This document shows positions 23,585 to 36,800 of a DNA stretch of 64,000 bases, piece by piece. This stretch comes from Apostichopus japonicus (taxonomy: Eukaryota; Echinodermata; Holothuroidea; Aspidochirotida; Stichopodidae): contig NC_092577.1 of NCBI RefSeq assembly GCF_037975245.1, forward strand, positions 23,834,398 through 23,898,397. The letters run 5' to 3'. Positions within the stretch are counted from its first letter, which is position 1; every line of letters begins with the position of its first letter. The notes beneath the pieces were generated by a model. It was given only the letters and a program-made list of their open reading frames with translations. It did no database searches and had not been told where the DNA came from. A program made the translations under genes and the position numbers.

Positions 23585-25497
23585 TGACTGGTTGGGTTAG
23601 TTTAGGGTTAGGGTTAGGCTACCTTTCTACTTATATATGCTATATGCAAAGAATCTTTTTCTCAGGGGAGCAATTAAGACAGAAACCCTTTAGTATGGAA
23701 GCTCATTAGAGCCATGGTTCTTTTTTGCTTCAAGGCCAAAATCCTTAATTGTCCCTTGCCCCTAATGAGCTTCCGTAAATTAACCATTATGAGTGTCATC
23801 TGGCTAATACAGGCACTATTTTAAATTCTCTTTATTATTATTACAAAGTCAAAGGATGTGTAACATGGAATAATAACAAAAGGTATGCCAATTTCACAGA
23901 GGTAAAACCAAAATATACTTAAAAATATAGTTTCATTTTAATGCCCTAACTATTACAAGTACTAAAAAAGTCAGGTGGGTACTTGAACATTAAACTTGAC
24001 ACATAGAGAGAGCTTCATGTCAGTGGATGGCACAGTGGAAGCACTGTAGGTGATGCTTCTAAAAAAATCAATTGCCACTTTACATAACTCGAATTTTGAA
24101 ATGACAAAATAGCAAAAGCTGGTTCTTCCAAAAGTGACCTTTTTGTCCATATTCCCGATCCACCTGCATATTCTTTATATATATATATATTTTTTTTGGG
24201 GGGGGGTTGCATTGAATTTTTTTATATCACTAACAATGACACAAATCCCTGTCAGCATAAGATTAACTAAAAATATGTTCAGAAATTTTCAGATGTTTTT
24301 CTCCTCAATGTTGTATCACATCTATGATGGTTTAATGTTTTGACTTGTGCAATGATTTGTAGTTCGACTTAACATGTCTTTTACATTCCACACCATATAT
24401 GAGCGTGAGATATAATTTTTTAACTTTACACTATTAGATGTAAGTAAGGATGCCCATACCATTGTTATCATTTGATAATAACAAGCTTTTTCTTTTCAAT
24501 GGAAAAATGGAGAACAGGAATAAACAGTACATCATAATTTTAATCCTGTGCAATATGTTGGCTGCATCAACCCTTCAACAGTTTGAATTATACGACACCA
24601 TGACAACCAGTAATCTCACAATTTTAATGTGTTATTTTATCTTGCAGTGAATAATATTTGTTTCACCATTTTGCCAATTTTACCTCACTCTTTTCTTAAA
24701 CTCCATCCCTCATTCATGTATTCCTTATCTACTCTTGCCAGTTTATATATGAAATCCTTGATGTATTCCACCTTGCTCAGATAAAAGTTTTTTTTTTGAG
24801 ATATTTTAACTTTTATGCTTAATATATGGACTACAAGTGTATGTCATTCATCTTGCCAATAAATAAGACATAACAAAATCATGGATCCTGTCATTTCTAG
24901 CTCAATCCGATAAATATGCATGTTGATGATGATCTTTGTATGTTAATTCACAAGTGTAAAAAATGAAAGACCCTAACACCCCAACCCATCATCCAGATCT
25001 GTTGTGATATTTAAGATGACCTCAACCACTTCCTCCCCATTTAGAAAACACCCAACAACAGCCCCCTCCTGTCCTCTCTGAAGTACCAATCGACATGAAA
25101 TTTTGACGTGGAGTAGAAGACACCCTTGTCATTGTCGTACACTTATTTCGTGTAATTATCTGACCGGGAAAGGCTTGTTGTCTATATGATTTCTATTTGC
25201 GCCAAAAATAAGTGTTTTTGTCTTGAAAAGTATACAAAGTACCTCGTTTTGGTACCCCTTCCTTTCCACCTAGGGTATGTGACGTGGCTGAATTTTTCAT
25301 ATGTGGGAGAAAAGAGTCGTAGCTACGTGTAGACAACTCATACGGTAGCATTAATCTTCGAGAAGGGGGTATAGTCTATACGTTTTGGATGCCCTCCCCC
25401 CAAACATAAAAATAGTTTTTTTTCAACGGTAGTAGCTATAATAACCCTAAGCAAGGACGCCAGCGCCGACGTGAACATTTGAGTAGCTTTTTTACCA
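23585..25497. other. Non-coding stretch, no gene seen
   Basis: It contains a short GGGTTA-like run (23597-23625), an AT microsatellite with a G-run near 24176-24208, and otherwise nothing recognisable. Confidence 0.5.
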
Positions 25498-25505
25498 CCT
25501 TAGGT

Positions 25506-26486
25506 CATTGACGGCGGAACCGGGGGGGGGGGGCTTGGGGGGCTCGGCCCCCCAATGAAAAAGTTGAGGGGGCAAATGCATGATAAGCCCCCCCCCATTA
25601 TTTACCAAGGCTCCGAAACGTGCATCTGCCCATTTTTCAATGCATACTTGTCGATATGTCCGATGCACACGGATACTATATAGGTGTAATAATTTTAGTA
25701 ATCGCTGGGGGGACCCTCGGCCCGTCCCCTAGCTATAGACCACATTGTCACCCCAACCGCGTCTTCACGCCCCGTGAAAAGTGGAAGCAGTGAGCGCAAC
25801 ACAACTTCGTCTTAGGCCAATGACTTGCCTCATTTCAGCCAGTTCTCCAACATTCCCGAAGGATATATCCTTCTAATGGTAGCACAATTCCCATGGATAT
25901 ATCCTTCAGGGACATTTCCTTCTAATTGGAGATGTACCTTTCGTAGGGTATATCCTTCTAAAGTGCCTTAAGTGTGATAACAAAACACATTATTAGCATT
26001 TCACCTGTACTGTATAGGGTACATGCATTCGTGACAGTGCTTCGTTCATAGAAATTTGTTAGCAACTGCACATGGTTTTGGAATAACCCATTTGTTGACA
26101 TTAAGAAATGCTTTCAGTTTTTTCTTATGACATTTATTTAATTATTGCATTTAATTGCAAGTAGTAATTTACTACACTCAAAAACGTCTTTGCGAGTACA
26201 CTACAAGCAATAGCTACTCTCTTAACTTACACCATCCAATATACAAATTACATTGTTTTTACAGATTTTTACGTGAAATCTTAGAAATTGCAGACTTGAG
26301 ACCCATATTTTAGGGCTAGGTATTCGCAGCATAAAACACTCGGGAAGTGCCGTTTCCGGCCATCTTGGGGTTCGAAAAACCCAAATTTTTTGTGTACGCT
26401 CCGCGCCAACCGTTGGTGGCGCTCCGCTTAGATAGTCTCCACAAATTAGCCCCCCCCCCAATAATTTTCCCGTTCCGCCGCTCCTG
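25506..26486. mobile_element. hAT-like non-autonomous element with 8-bp target duplication
   Basis: The ends are CATTGACGGCGGAACCGG and, inverted, CAGGAGCGGCGGAACGGG, matching at 14 of 18 positions, and CCTTAGGT stands on both sides (25498-25505 and 26487-26494). Terminal CA and an exact 8-bp duplication are typical of hAT elements. The 981-bp interior has G and C homopolymers near both ends and no transposase, so it would depend on a partner. Confidence 0.8.
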
Positions 26487-26494
26487 CCTTAGGT

Positions 26495-28253
26495 CAAATC
26501 AGACAAAGTTAAAATCGATGGAGAGCCCCATCTGTGACCTTTCATCACCGGATGTCCCGTTTCCACAGGTTTTGATGTAGCGTGACGTCACATCGACCCA
26601 CTTTTTGACATGTATGTACCCATATCTCAGCCATGAAAAATTCGATCGTTTCCAAAATAGCACCAATGGATTCAGCATGTCCGAAACTATCAAGAACAGT
26701 ATTTACATGTATTTTGCGCGATTTATAATTTCTGACGTCATGGTGGGGGCGCTATTTTCGGCGAAAAATTCAAATTCACCCAATTTGCTCGAAAATCCAG
26801 ATTTTGTCAAAAGTAATAATTAGACATTATATAAACGTCGTTTTGTTCTGTTCCGGTCTTTGTTTTTTTTTATTTATTTTTTTAAATATTTTCTCATAAA
26901 TACTTTATTTAGGCCGCCATTTTGTCAAATTTTGATGAAAATTTTTGAAATTCACAGAATCAATAGAACAAGTCTCGACATATTTTTGCTGCTTTTAAAA
27001 AGGCAATCGGTCATCAACTTTTGTAAAAATCGTCAATATTGTGTTTGTTAACGTCACTTCCGGTCAGAATAAAATAGCCACAAAAACGGAACTTATTTTG
27101 TACAGACTAAAGCGATGAGTCTCCAGTGTGAGTTACAGGTCGATAGATTATTCCTCCGGTCTCAGAAACGGACCCCTAGGTAAAACTTTGAAACGCCCTC
27201 ATTCCGGAAGTAAACAACTTGAAACAAGTTTAAGATCATCACATGATAGCACGCATCGAGTTACATCACGACACCAATTTGTGTCCCGAAAAACCATATC
27301 ATGTACACACAGGAGTCGAATATGCTAACCCTAAGCTAACCCTAGCTAACCCTAGGGGTTGGGGTTAACTTTGAGTGGCAGCCATCTTGGATTAGTATCA
27401 CCTAAGGTCAAAAACAAACTTTTTGACCATTTTTGATGGTCCGACTTATTAAATTTGATGAGTCAAATTTTTGACCTCTGATTGACCTTTGACCCGATGA
27501 CCTCATGGCCAAAATTTCTCAGGTGACCATTCCTTATGACCTCACACGTCATCGTTGCAAGTTTCGTGGAAATCGGTCACTCTCACGATCTTTGAGCTTT
27601 TTTGGAAGAAACAACATTTTTAACCTTTGACCCCCTATAACACATGAACCGGAAGTGACATATACTTGCCCTTTGCATATGTCAGTGCCCTATTGACCCT
27701 AAACATCCACAAGAAATTTGGAGGTCAAAGGTCAAAGTTTAAGATTTTCGACTTTAACCCTAGGGTAGTCATTTCACAAAATAAATAAAAGAGTAGTATA
27801 CTAAGTGTCACTTGCATTTTTTGGCTGTAATAAAAAGTCATGTGACCGAAAGTGACCCAAGCTTCGAGGGGGCGTCCTATTACATGAGTTCCACCCTTTG
27901 ACCAAAAAATGGACCTATGGATCCCCCACTTTTGGAGATAGAACCAAAAATTGGACACTTTGGACCTAGAAATGGACGACCGGGATCTAGGTACATATTA
28001 CGTTACATATTTTTATGGTCACTTCCGGTGAACAATTTTTATGAATTTTTCAGTTTGGGTCACTCTACTCGCCAAGGCGCATCTTATAAAGTAAAATAAA
28101 GTTTTGGGGCAAAAATATTTGACCCCCGGGGGGGTGGGGTGGGGACTGACGGAAAAAATAATTGGTCAGTTCATGTTGGCTGGGACAAAACAGTTGTTGC
28201 TTCAATATTTTATGTATACTGTGAAGAAAGGCCAAATTTTTACCACACCATTG
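26495..28253. repeat. Unclassified repeat-like DNA rich in GACCTTTGACC
   Basis: TGACCTTTGACC and its complement recur, especially at 27380-27760, together with ACTTCCGG/CCGGAAGT words and GACGTCA. A CTAACCCTA cluster lies at 27325-27352. There is no coding sequence. It has the texture of an old repeat family but I cannot set its ends. Confidence 0.4.
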
Positions 28254-30038
28254 CCCAGTAAACATTTTGACGTCGGATCGACGTCGGGTTTAGGTCCAGA
28301 TGGTCGGTTAAACGTTGGTGTCCAACATAAGTGCTAGTTCAGAGGTCGGATTGACGTCCCAAATTAATCCTTTCACTATTAGACGTCCTAACGACGGCGG
28401 ATGGACGTTTGTTAATATCGTAGTTATATAAAGGTAGTCTTTTCGACGTCGGATGACAGCCCTTTGATATACGTCGCGTTTTAATGGTCCATCCGACGCC
28501 GAAATGACCTATTATAATAGACCTATAATAAAAAGTTCGTTGGATCGACGTCGGTTCAACTACGGACAGGACACGTCGCACTGAAAACGTCCCTCCGACG
28601 CTCAAACGACCAGTCAGAATAGCCTTATCATAAACGATATACCCCCACCGCATATCCTCACAAACACAACCACATCCCCGACTACGTATTTATAACACTT
28701 CCGTAGACAAATGTGCGTCGGCAGCGCTTTCATCTTCTGCTGAGCGAACGTGAAAGAGGAATGTCAGTTTTCTTTTTATGCGCTGTGCAAGACTATGGAA
28801 GCGCAGAAGGGATATTGCATTGAAAAGTTACCGACTTTTCTAAACCACAAACAACGGTAAATTGTCGAGTTAACGAGACGATAACGTCATAAAATTCACA
28901 AACTTGGTATTGAATGTTGTTAATTTATTAAATTTTCTGTAATTTGCTGAGTCGCACACTGAGTTGCTACTATCTCAAAAATGACAGAAGTCGGAAAATG
29001 TTGACGAGATAAAGTATTTCCTTCAAGTTTCTGCAAATTGGCAGATTACCAACTTTAACAAAACTACAAATGTATGAAAAATGTTGAGATGGTAACGTGA
29101 TTCTAGAAATTGCCGTATTGACCGTACAACCGACGGATCTCGTCAACGGAGTTATTTTCTGTAATTTGAAGAGTGCCCAACTTTTTCAAAGAAAGTCGGG
29201 AAATTAACAAGAAAATTACTCTTCAATGATTTGACGAATTGCACTACACTAATCTCGCGAACATAGCGTTATATAATTGAGTTGAATTTTGGTTACTCCA
29301 TAGTGGAATTCAGTGTTGTTTTTTTAATAATATTTACGAGTTGTAATTCTGCAACACGACACTTTTACGGTGTTCATATGGGGACATTTCTCACACATTA
29401 TAGAATAACACAACTTCTTGACAAAAATCGTAGTTCTGTCGAGATACTGACGCTTTCTTGACATGTCTGTCAAAATGCATATACCATTGGTTTAATTCTA
29501 GGTAGACTCTGGGCCACTGTATAGCCATGTAGTGCCCCCCCCCCCCCAACACACACACAGAAACACTCATTTATAGGGAGTTTCATCCTCCATTTCCGGT
29601 CACAATCTATTTGTTTGTTAATTTGGTGTGGGCGTTAGGGCTGTTGCCACGGCAACTCAATTTTAAATTTGAATTAATGTAAACAACATAAAAACAGTAC
29701 GACTCTTTCATACCGTTTTATAATGTTGGAAAGACGTCCAATAAAAGTCATTTCAATGTATACCGAAGAGTCGGCCAAGAGTCGGATCAACGAATATTGG
29801 ACAGTTTCATCGACGTCTAATCGACGTCGACATTGACTGTTGGAAAGATGTCCAATGAATGTCGTTTGAACGGTACACCGAAGAGTCAGCCAAACGTCGG
29901 ACCAACGAATATTGGACGTCTGAATCGCTGTCGAATCGACGTTGCGCCACTTTGCAAACGGGAACGTGGGAGACGTCGGTCCGACCATTTCACGCGACCC
30001 AAACCCAACGTCGATCCGACGTCAAAATGTTTACTGGG
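28254..30038. mobile_element. 1.8-kb non-autonomous DNA transposon with 43-bp TIRs and GACGTC arrays
   Basis: Both ends start CCCAGTAAACATTTTG and continue GACGTCGGATCGACGT; over the first 43 bp there are only two mismatches. Inside each end are many GACGTC/ACGTCG words. On the right side a 113-bp unit starting GTTGGAAAGA is tandemly duplicated (29725 and 29838). The interior has no transposase-like frame. No target duplication was certain: flanks are CCATTG on the left and TGGGAC on the right. The superfamily is not assigned. Confidence 0.8.
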
Positions 30039-31253
30039 TGGGACCTCCCATATCTCCTAACGCTGAAGCAGATATTAACATGGCCGTTGCACATTTGTTC
30101 TCCTGGGCACAGATTACCTCATTTTATGTCCTTTGGGCGGATGTTATTTTTGGTAAATTTTCACTCCGCAAAATTACCTCATTCTACACTCGGGGACGTA
30201 CAATTTTACACTTTTCAATGCAAAACACCATTTTAGCATAAATAGAGTCATATTACCAATTACCTTTCCCAAAAAGATTTAACTACACTTTGGTATTCTT
30301 GTGGTTTTGTTTGGCCAAAAGGTTTGGTCGCAAAAAGCGTCTATGTTTATCCTATCTGGTAGTTCTCGGGAACACGCTGATCACAAGTCTTAAGTTTATT
30401 TTTGTATACCGTGTTGATTGGGGACGGCCCGTTCCCAAAACCGACATTGGCCCATAGGTCATGCCATAAATAGCCCAAACGGTCCCTTTTGTTTATGGAG
30501 GCCCTGAAAGGGAATCCGATGTTTATTATTGCATACTGTGTTGACTGGGGGCATTGCAGTCCCAAAACCCATGTACTCTCGTAAATATGAAAATTAAGTG
30601 TGGTGAATGGATGTGTAAAGCATCCAAAAGAGGAAACAAATACCAACAAAGTGATTTCCTCCATTGTATTCTTTACTATACATATTGGCTTTCATCAATG
30701 CAATATTCAATTGATACATGAAACAAAATCATGATTTAAATTAATTAAAATGACCAATCGTATCTTAGCATGAAATGGAAATAGAGTAGTCAATAGGGTA
30801 CTGCAGTTGGTTGTTACACTCAATTTCTTTGAGAGGAATTTAAATGGTATAAATTTTTCGTGGTATGGATGATAAGATACGCAAAATTACATCGCATGTT
30901 TGCATATGACTGCATGATATATATTGTACAGGTATGAACACTTTTCTCAAGTCCATTATACCATACACTATCAGCATTCAAGAAGAGATACCTACTTTGT
31001 TATCCGTTCCCATCACAAAAGCCACTTAATATGTGGGTATAGATGAATATCTGATGGCCAATAAAGTATGTACCAATAACAAATAATAACCCACATTGAC
31101 ATACATGCTGCTGCTCTGCACAACACTGCCATATTTCAAATTATGGTTAAAACTTGTTCAAACAAACCTTCCATCACATTCTTTGGAAGAGCAAAATTTT
31201 GCAAGATTATAGGCTTACAGTAGCTCTTGACTTCTTCTCATACATTCCCAATA
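30039..31253. other. Non-coding stretch, no gene seen
   Basis: Two ~50-bp similar segments starting near 30395 and 30520 (TTTATTdTTG, then GTGTTGAyTGGGG) form a weak direct repeat. Nothing else is recognisable. Confidence 0.45.
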
Positions 31254-31261
31254 CTCCAAAC

Positions 31262-32018
31262 CAAGGGCGGCGGAAGCACTTTTAATCTGGGGGGCACCAA
31301 CGTCGAAGGGCACTTTGCAGAAATTCGATTGGACTGATGCAGCCTGATATTTAGTACCCTTTATAACTCTTATTGTATTATCTTATTTGCGTATACACAT
31401 CACTCCATCAACGCCACCCCCCCCCCCTCAAGGAACCAATGCATACTAGCACTGCAGTATCTAATGTGCAAATTGGGAAACAAGGAAAAAGACAAAATGA
31501 GGTGAAATCATTATAAAGTTACGCGATGGATACATGCATGAAAGCAAATGAAATATGTCAAAATACTGAAAGAAAAGCAATTTTCTATGTGTTTTTTTCA
31601 ATGGTTAAACTGATATCATTATGATCATTATTATTGTAACCACTTTCCCAATAATTATAACCAATTTGGAAGGGTTATAACACGGCAAATGATTGTATGT
31701 TATTGGCATGCGATGTAATAACAACGCATGCCTATATGATATGCACATTAACATGTTGAACGCACGCGAAGCGCGTGAAAAATTTTGGTAATATTTTTCG
31801 GGCAAGTCGTTACAGCCCCCCAAATCAAATTGGGCTCCTACGCCTGTGGTAGTAAACAATTAAAACTTCCCGAAATATTTCATTCGACGTGGGTTTCGCT
31901 TTGTACACTCTTTTTTTATTTCGAAATTTTTATGTAGAAAAAAGGGCACATTTTTAATCTGAGGAAAAGTGGAGGGCACGTGCCCCCTGTGCCCCCCCCC
32001 CTGGTTCCGCCGCCCATG
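31262..32018. mobile_element. hAT-like non-autonomous element with perfect 8-bp target duplication
   Basis: The ends are CAAGGGCGGCGGAAGCA and, inverted, CATGGGCGGCGGAACCA (15 of 17 identical), flanked by CTCCAAAC at 31254-31261 and 32019-32026. The 757-bp interior lacks a transposase. The terminal core GCGGCGGAA is shared with the element at 25506-26486, so both were probably moved by related hAT transposases. Confidence 0.85.
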
Positions 32019-32026
32019 CTCCAAAC

Positions 32027-33800
32027 ATATGACTTAAAACAATTACTCGAAATACCTCACCAGCAAACGAAAACTTAAAACTGTTGTGACTAACAGAATG
32101 GGTACACTTGAGAATAAACTCCAGTCAGGTATTCCCTATAACACCTGCTACAAGCATAAACAAAGCTTGTCCTCCCACCACATTCTTCACAGATGTTGAC
32201 AATAGATTCCCATTCAAAATTCAACCTAACTGACCGCAAATTCAGAGAGAAACTAATGGCAGGCAATTCTAGAAAAGGGGAAAGGTAGCATATGCCCATA
32301 ATATGCCCCAATGACTTCCACACTAAATCCCAAGAGTAATACGGTCTCCAAGTCTAGATAGAAGGTCTCACTAGCTAAACGCTACCCATCACTGGATAGC
32401 TGACAAGATGGCCTTTCATGGCACTATCAATTTTCCATATCATGACCATGTAGATGTTTGCTATGTGAGCCAGTGAAGTTTTCATAACTTGTAAACAAAC
32501 CTAATCACTCAGTAGTAAACAGTTTTCGAAGGCTGCTCCTGGGAGGCCTAAAGGGGTCTAAAATTGCCTCAATTGACCCAAGTTTTATACCAAATATATG
32601 ACCATTCAAGCTCTTCAACATGAGCCACAACCAGATTATCATTGATATCTAAAAGGATGTTCTCCTACTGCATTTTGGCACTTTTCCTCACGGAGAACAT
32701 ACGGGTGGATTTATATAGACTCTTATAGGAGTAGGAACTTAAGAAACACTACTATTACTTTTTACACTTATTGCTGGCGCAACCTTAGAAGTGCCAGTAA
32801 CGATGTCTGTTAAAGCAGCATTTTGCGTCCTTTTCTATGATTTTTCTTAACCTCACTGACTCCACTATGCCATAACGACATAAATAACTAGCTTATCTAA
32901 TTAAACCTCACTTCAAATGGGGGCATAAAAGTCGAAAAAACTTTCAAGTTTGTTTATCTCCAAGATATTTTCCATTGGGATCCCAATAAACCTCGGCCAT
33001 AATATGAATATTTAAACACTATGAACGTCATTGACCAATGCGTAATATAACACCATGCTTGATTTGTTTACAGTCTATATGGCAGTTTCACCAGGGAGTT
33101 CCATAACAACTCCCTGGTTGTACCAACGCAAAGACTTTAATCTATTTTTAGCAACGGCTCATAACTAAACCTGCATCTCTGATTGGTTGAATTCAAACTG
33201 GTGGGTTTGGGGGAACCGTATGCGGTTAATTTTAAGCGTGGGCTTTGTCGTGGACAATTTTCTCATTATCTGCAAATATCCTTAATTACTGGCCAATTAA
33301 CGTTGTTGGCATGGAAAAACTTGGCTAATATCTTAGTTTGTTCTTTTGTAATTGTTATATGTAAAAAACTCGATGGACAAGAAAGTAGAAAACGGCGACC
33401 AAACGAAAATGCTGCTTTAAAGAAATCCACACTTTTAATAAGACTGCCATTCATTTTTTGCCACTGCCCACTTCTTTACATCTCAAGGTTATTAGTCTCT
33501 GTGTGTTACATAATCAATACCAAGCATAACAAAGGAAAGGAGTGTGAAAAAGCCACTTGCACAGCCTTTCTTTCAATCCGTATATTTGTATGTAGGTCAG
33601 TCAACACATAAGTACCCAAAACTATGGCCAAATAACTTTATTGTACTCCTAAATTTATAGACTAATAACATTGAAAGGTAAAGAAGTGAGCAGTGTAGAA
33701 AATGAATGGAAGCGTAACTAAAGGGGTAGATTTCCAAACACAGAATGTGTGATCCACAATTATAAGGATGATAATTCATCATCTGACAAAGTATCATCCT
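32027..33800. other. Non-coding stretch with one hairpin
   Basis: No gene recognised. A perfect 11-bp hairpin lies at 33090-33118 (ACCAGGGAGTT, loop CCATAAC, AACTCCCTGGT). The stretch covers the region 3' of the KDZ gene and probably contains its poly(A) site, which I cannot place. Confidence 0.45.
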
Positions 33801-36800
33801 CTATTGCTTCAATAAGCTCATCCAGGGGGCTGTGTCATCATCGTCTTCTGCATTGATGATGGGCATGTCCATTTCTTCAGAGACCTCGCAATTCCTGACC
33901 CATGACACAGATGGAACTATTGTAGGTTCATCCATGGGTGGAATAGCTACCTTGTCCTTGAATAGGGAGCACACCATGTATAGATCATGGTGTGCTTTAC
34001 TTAATTGCAAACCTAATATGGATCTCTCACCTGCACTGAGAGAATCCTTCTTTAAGGTCTCATTAATGTGCTGCCACTTTGAATTGAGACTGTCATGCAG
34101 TTGTAGCATTTCAGCCTTCAGCATGGCCACTTCATCTTCACTGTGCTGCACCCTGTGCAAAGCATCAGTCAGGATTCGCTTCACATGTACAGGGATGTAG
34201 CTGTCAGTAGGGCATCGGTTTGGGAATAGACATTCCCAGAACCTGGATTTTACATCAAAGGCCTCTTCTACTATAATGGTATTTGGGAAATCTATGGATG
34301 GCAATTCGGTGGTGTTGCTATAGTATGATGCCACTGCTTTCTTCAGTTTTGATGATACAGTCTTCACCTGTATGCAGAGGCGTTTGGCTATTTTCTGTCC
34401 ATCTATAGAGTTGAAATAGAAACAATTGTCATTTTCTACTTCCATATTTACTATCACATTTATTCGAGGTATGCCCCATAGGTAAAATTCATAACTTTCC
34501 ATTAGTGCATGCTTTCAAGTGGACACAGGTGTAAACATAAGACACAAGTAGGACCAAAATTATAAATAAAACAGGAAAAAAGTGGGATTTTATAGACCAA
34601 AAACTAACCCAACATTGGACTGTTGCTGGTTTTCACAAGTAGTTTTCATCGATAATCACAAATGTTCACATCATGATATGACTCTTAATTATAGTTTTTT
34701 TTTCTATGCTCACATGTCATTATTTTTTTTTTTGGAGTGGTGGAAAGGAAAAACAGTATAAGTAAGAGGAAGCACTGTTAAATAAAAACATACAGTGTGA
34801 TGCATCTTGTGAAGCATGAAGAGGGAACATTTCAGACCCATTTCAGTCATGAACTTGCTGTAATTGGTAGTTTTGTATCAGATTCAACATGTTTTGGGGA
34901 ATGTGCGAGAAGCGCTGTAATTTCAATACCTCCTGTGAATACAAGGTGACAACTAGTGCAGCCAACACGTGTATAACAAGCAACATCTGCATCATGCTCA
35001 CAGTTGACAGCGAGTTGAAATGTACAATATATGCTTGCTGCAGCCAGGCACAAGTATTGTTTATACAACACATTGACACAGTGTCACCATTTAAACTTAT
35101 GTGAAATTGTCATTTCTGTTTCCAATCAATAAAAAATAAAAACAAGTTGCATTTCATTTACAGTACTCACAAGGGACATATACAAACAAGTTGTGTCTTA
35201 TTTTACAGTACTCACAAGGAATATATACAAACCAACTTTGAAATTTAAATTTTTGGTTTTCATGATTATCAAATTACAACTCTTGTTACTTTTAGTGATT
35301 ATTGATCCAAACCAAAAACAACAGCAGCAAAGAACTACATACATATATGCACCAAAAAAAACCCAGACACAACAAACACATACTGGCACGCACACGCATA
35401 CTATACATAACAGCTTACTGGTGGAATTGTTTTGCTATGTGTACAAAAAAAAAGTGATGAATTGGAAGAATACGTTAATTATCATAAATCAACATTTTTT
35501 CATCAAAGCAACTTCCAGCAGCATTTGGCATGAGGGGTAGACTATTAATTGACTTTTAATATACCATTCAAATCCTTTATGACTGACTATACTGGACCTA
35601 ATTTAGTATCTTAGAAAGTATCAAATTGTTGCATGCATTGCATTAATATGAAGATTCTAACTTACCAGAGGTTATAATATGTACGGAGATGGATGGCATA
35701 AGTTTCTTGTGGGGTTAGATTGTGGCCAGTTGCTGGAAAAGAATTGATATTCGAGTTAGATATACACAGCCATGGCATGCGCAACAGTTAAAAGGCATTT
35801 GCCCCAAGTACAGCATATCAGGAAAAGAGTTTCTCAATATTACAAAATGCAAGAGGTGAAATCCTTGGTGTCATTATCATACTACCCAAAATGTCCTAAA
35901 CTAGCATATGACTACATTTACTGTATGCATTCATTTGAGCAGTTTTTCTAATAGGCCTTGGCTTATACCTTCACCATTGAAGTTTGCAAATATTATCTTG
36001 GAACTTTAATTCTCAATTGCTACCTCATTTGGGGTAATTTGCAATAAGCATCCATACACTTTTTCAGTGGAGGACTAAAGCCGTAGGCATATACACTTGA
36101 TCCATTGTTCCCACCATGACAAAGTCTGTTGATTTAGGCCCAAAACTATACAATTGGCCACTATGCCAACTCATTAGGTCTCAACTTGTAAAACAGATAT
36201 ATAGAATAGGGCTATCAGAGATCAACAGGCCATGTTCATTCCAAATTGTGCTGCGATGAGTCAACAAGCTAGGGATCAGAACAATCAGTGAAATACACAA
36301 AAATTTACAAGTAAAAATTTTGTAATAAAGAACTTAAATATGGTTGATTACCCAAGGCCTGAACAGAGGATGGTGTTGACTTCTCTGTGATCCATTGCTT
36401 GATATCATCTTCTGTGATTGGTGAGAGCGCTACCAAATAAAGGGCAACAGGTACTTGTAAATAATAGTGCAGTGATATTTATCAAAACCAGACCATCAAT
36501 GATGCAATTAGCAATGATGCAATTAAAGATAATACCAAGTATGGCACTGGCAAAATACATTTCATATCATTCAATAACAACTGGGTCAGAACAGGATCAA
36601 TTCCATTTCAACAAGTAATTTAAGCATTTTTCTGAAATGACCCATATGTCACACAGATGACCTTTATCTTTGAATTCCTTTAACACCCATGCAGGAGATC
36701 CTTCTAAACATCATGATTTAGAAACATCCCTACAGGTCCTCTGTTGTGATTTCTAAAGAATCACCACGTCCTCGGAAGAATTCTATCGTATGGGGTATTG

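Noticed and set aside
23597-23625. GGGTTAGGGTTAG-like run, and CTAACCCTA cluster at 27325-27352
   Set aside because: Too short and irregular for a telomere or a telomeric array; taken as chance or repeat debris.
27380-27760. AGGTCAAAGGTCA words that match nuclear-receptor DR1 sites
   Set aside because: They recur in repeat-like non-coding DNA far from any promoter, and similar words fill 51000-51450. They are better explained as repeat texture.
27800-30240. Overlapping frames of about 100-125 codons at 29674-30241 and 28339-28653
   Set aside because: They lie in the terminal arrays of the 1.8-kb transposon and are caused by its repeated words.
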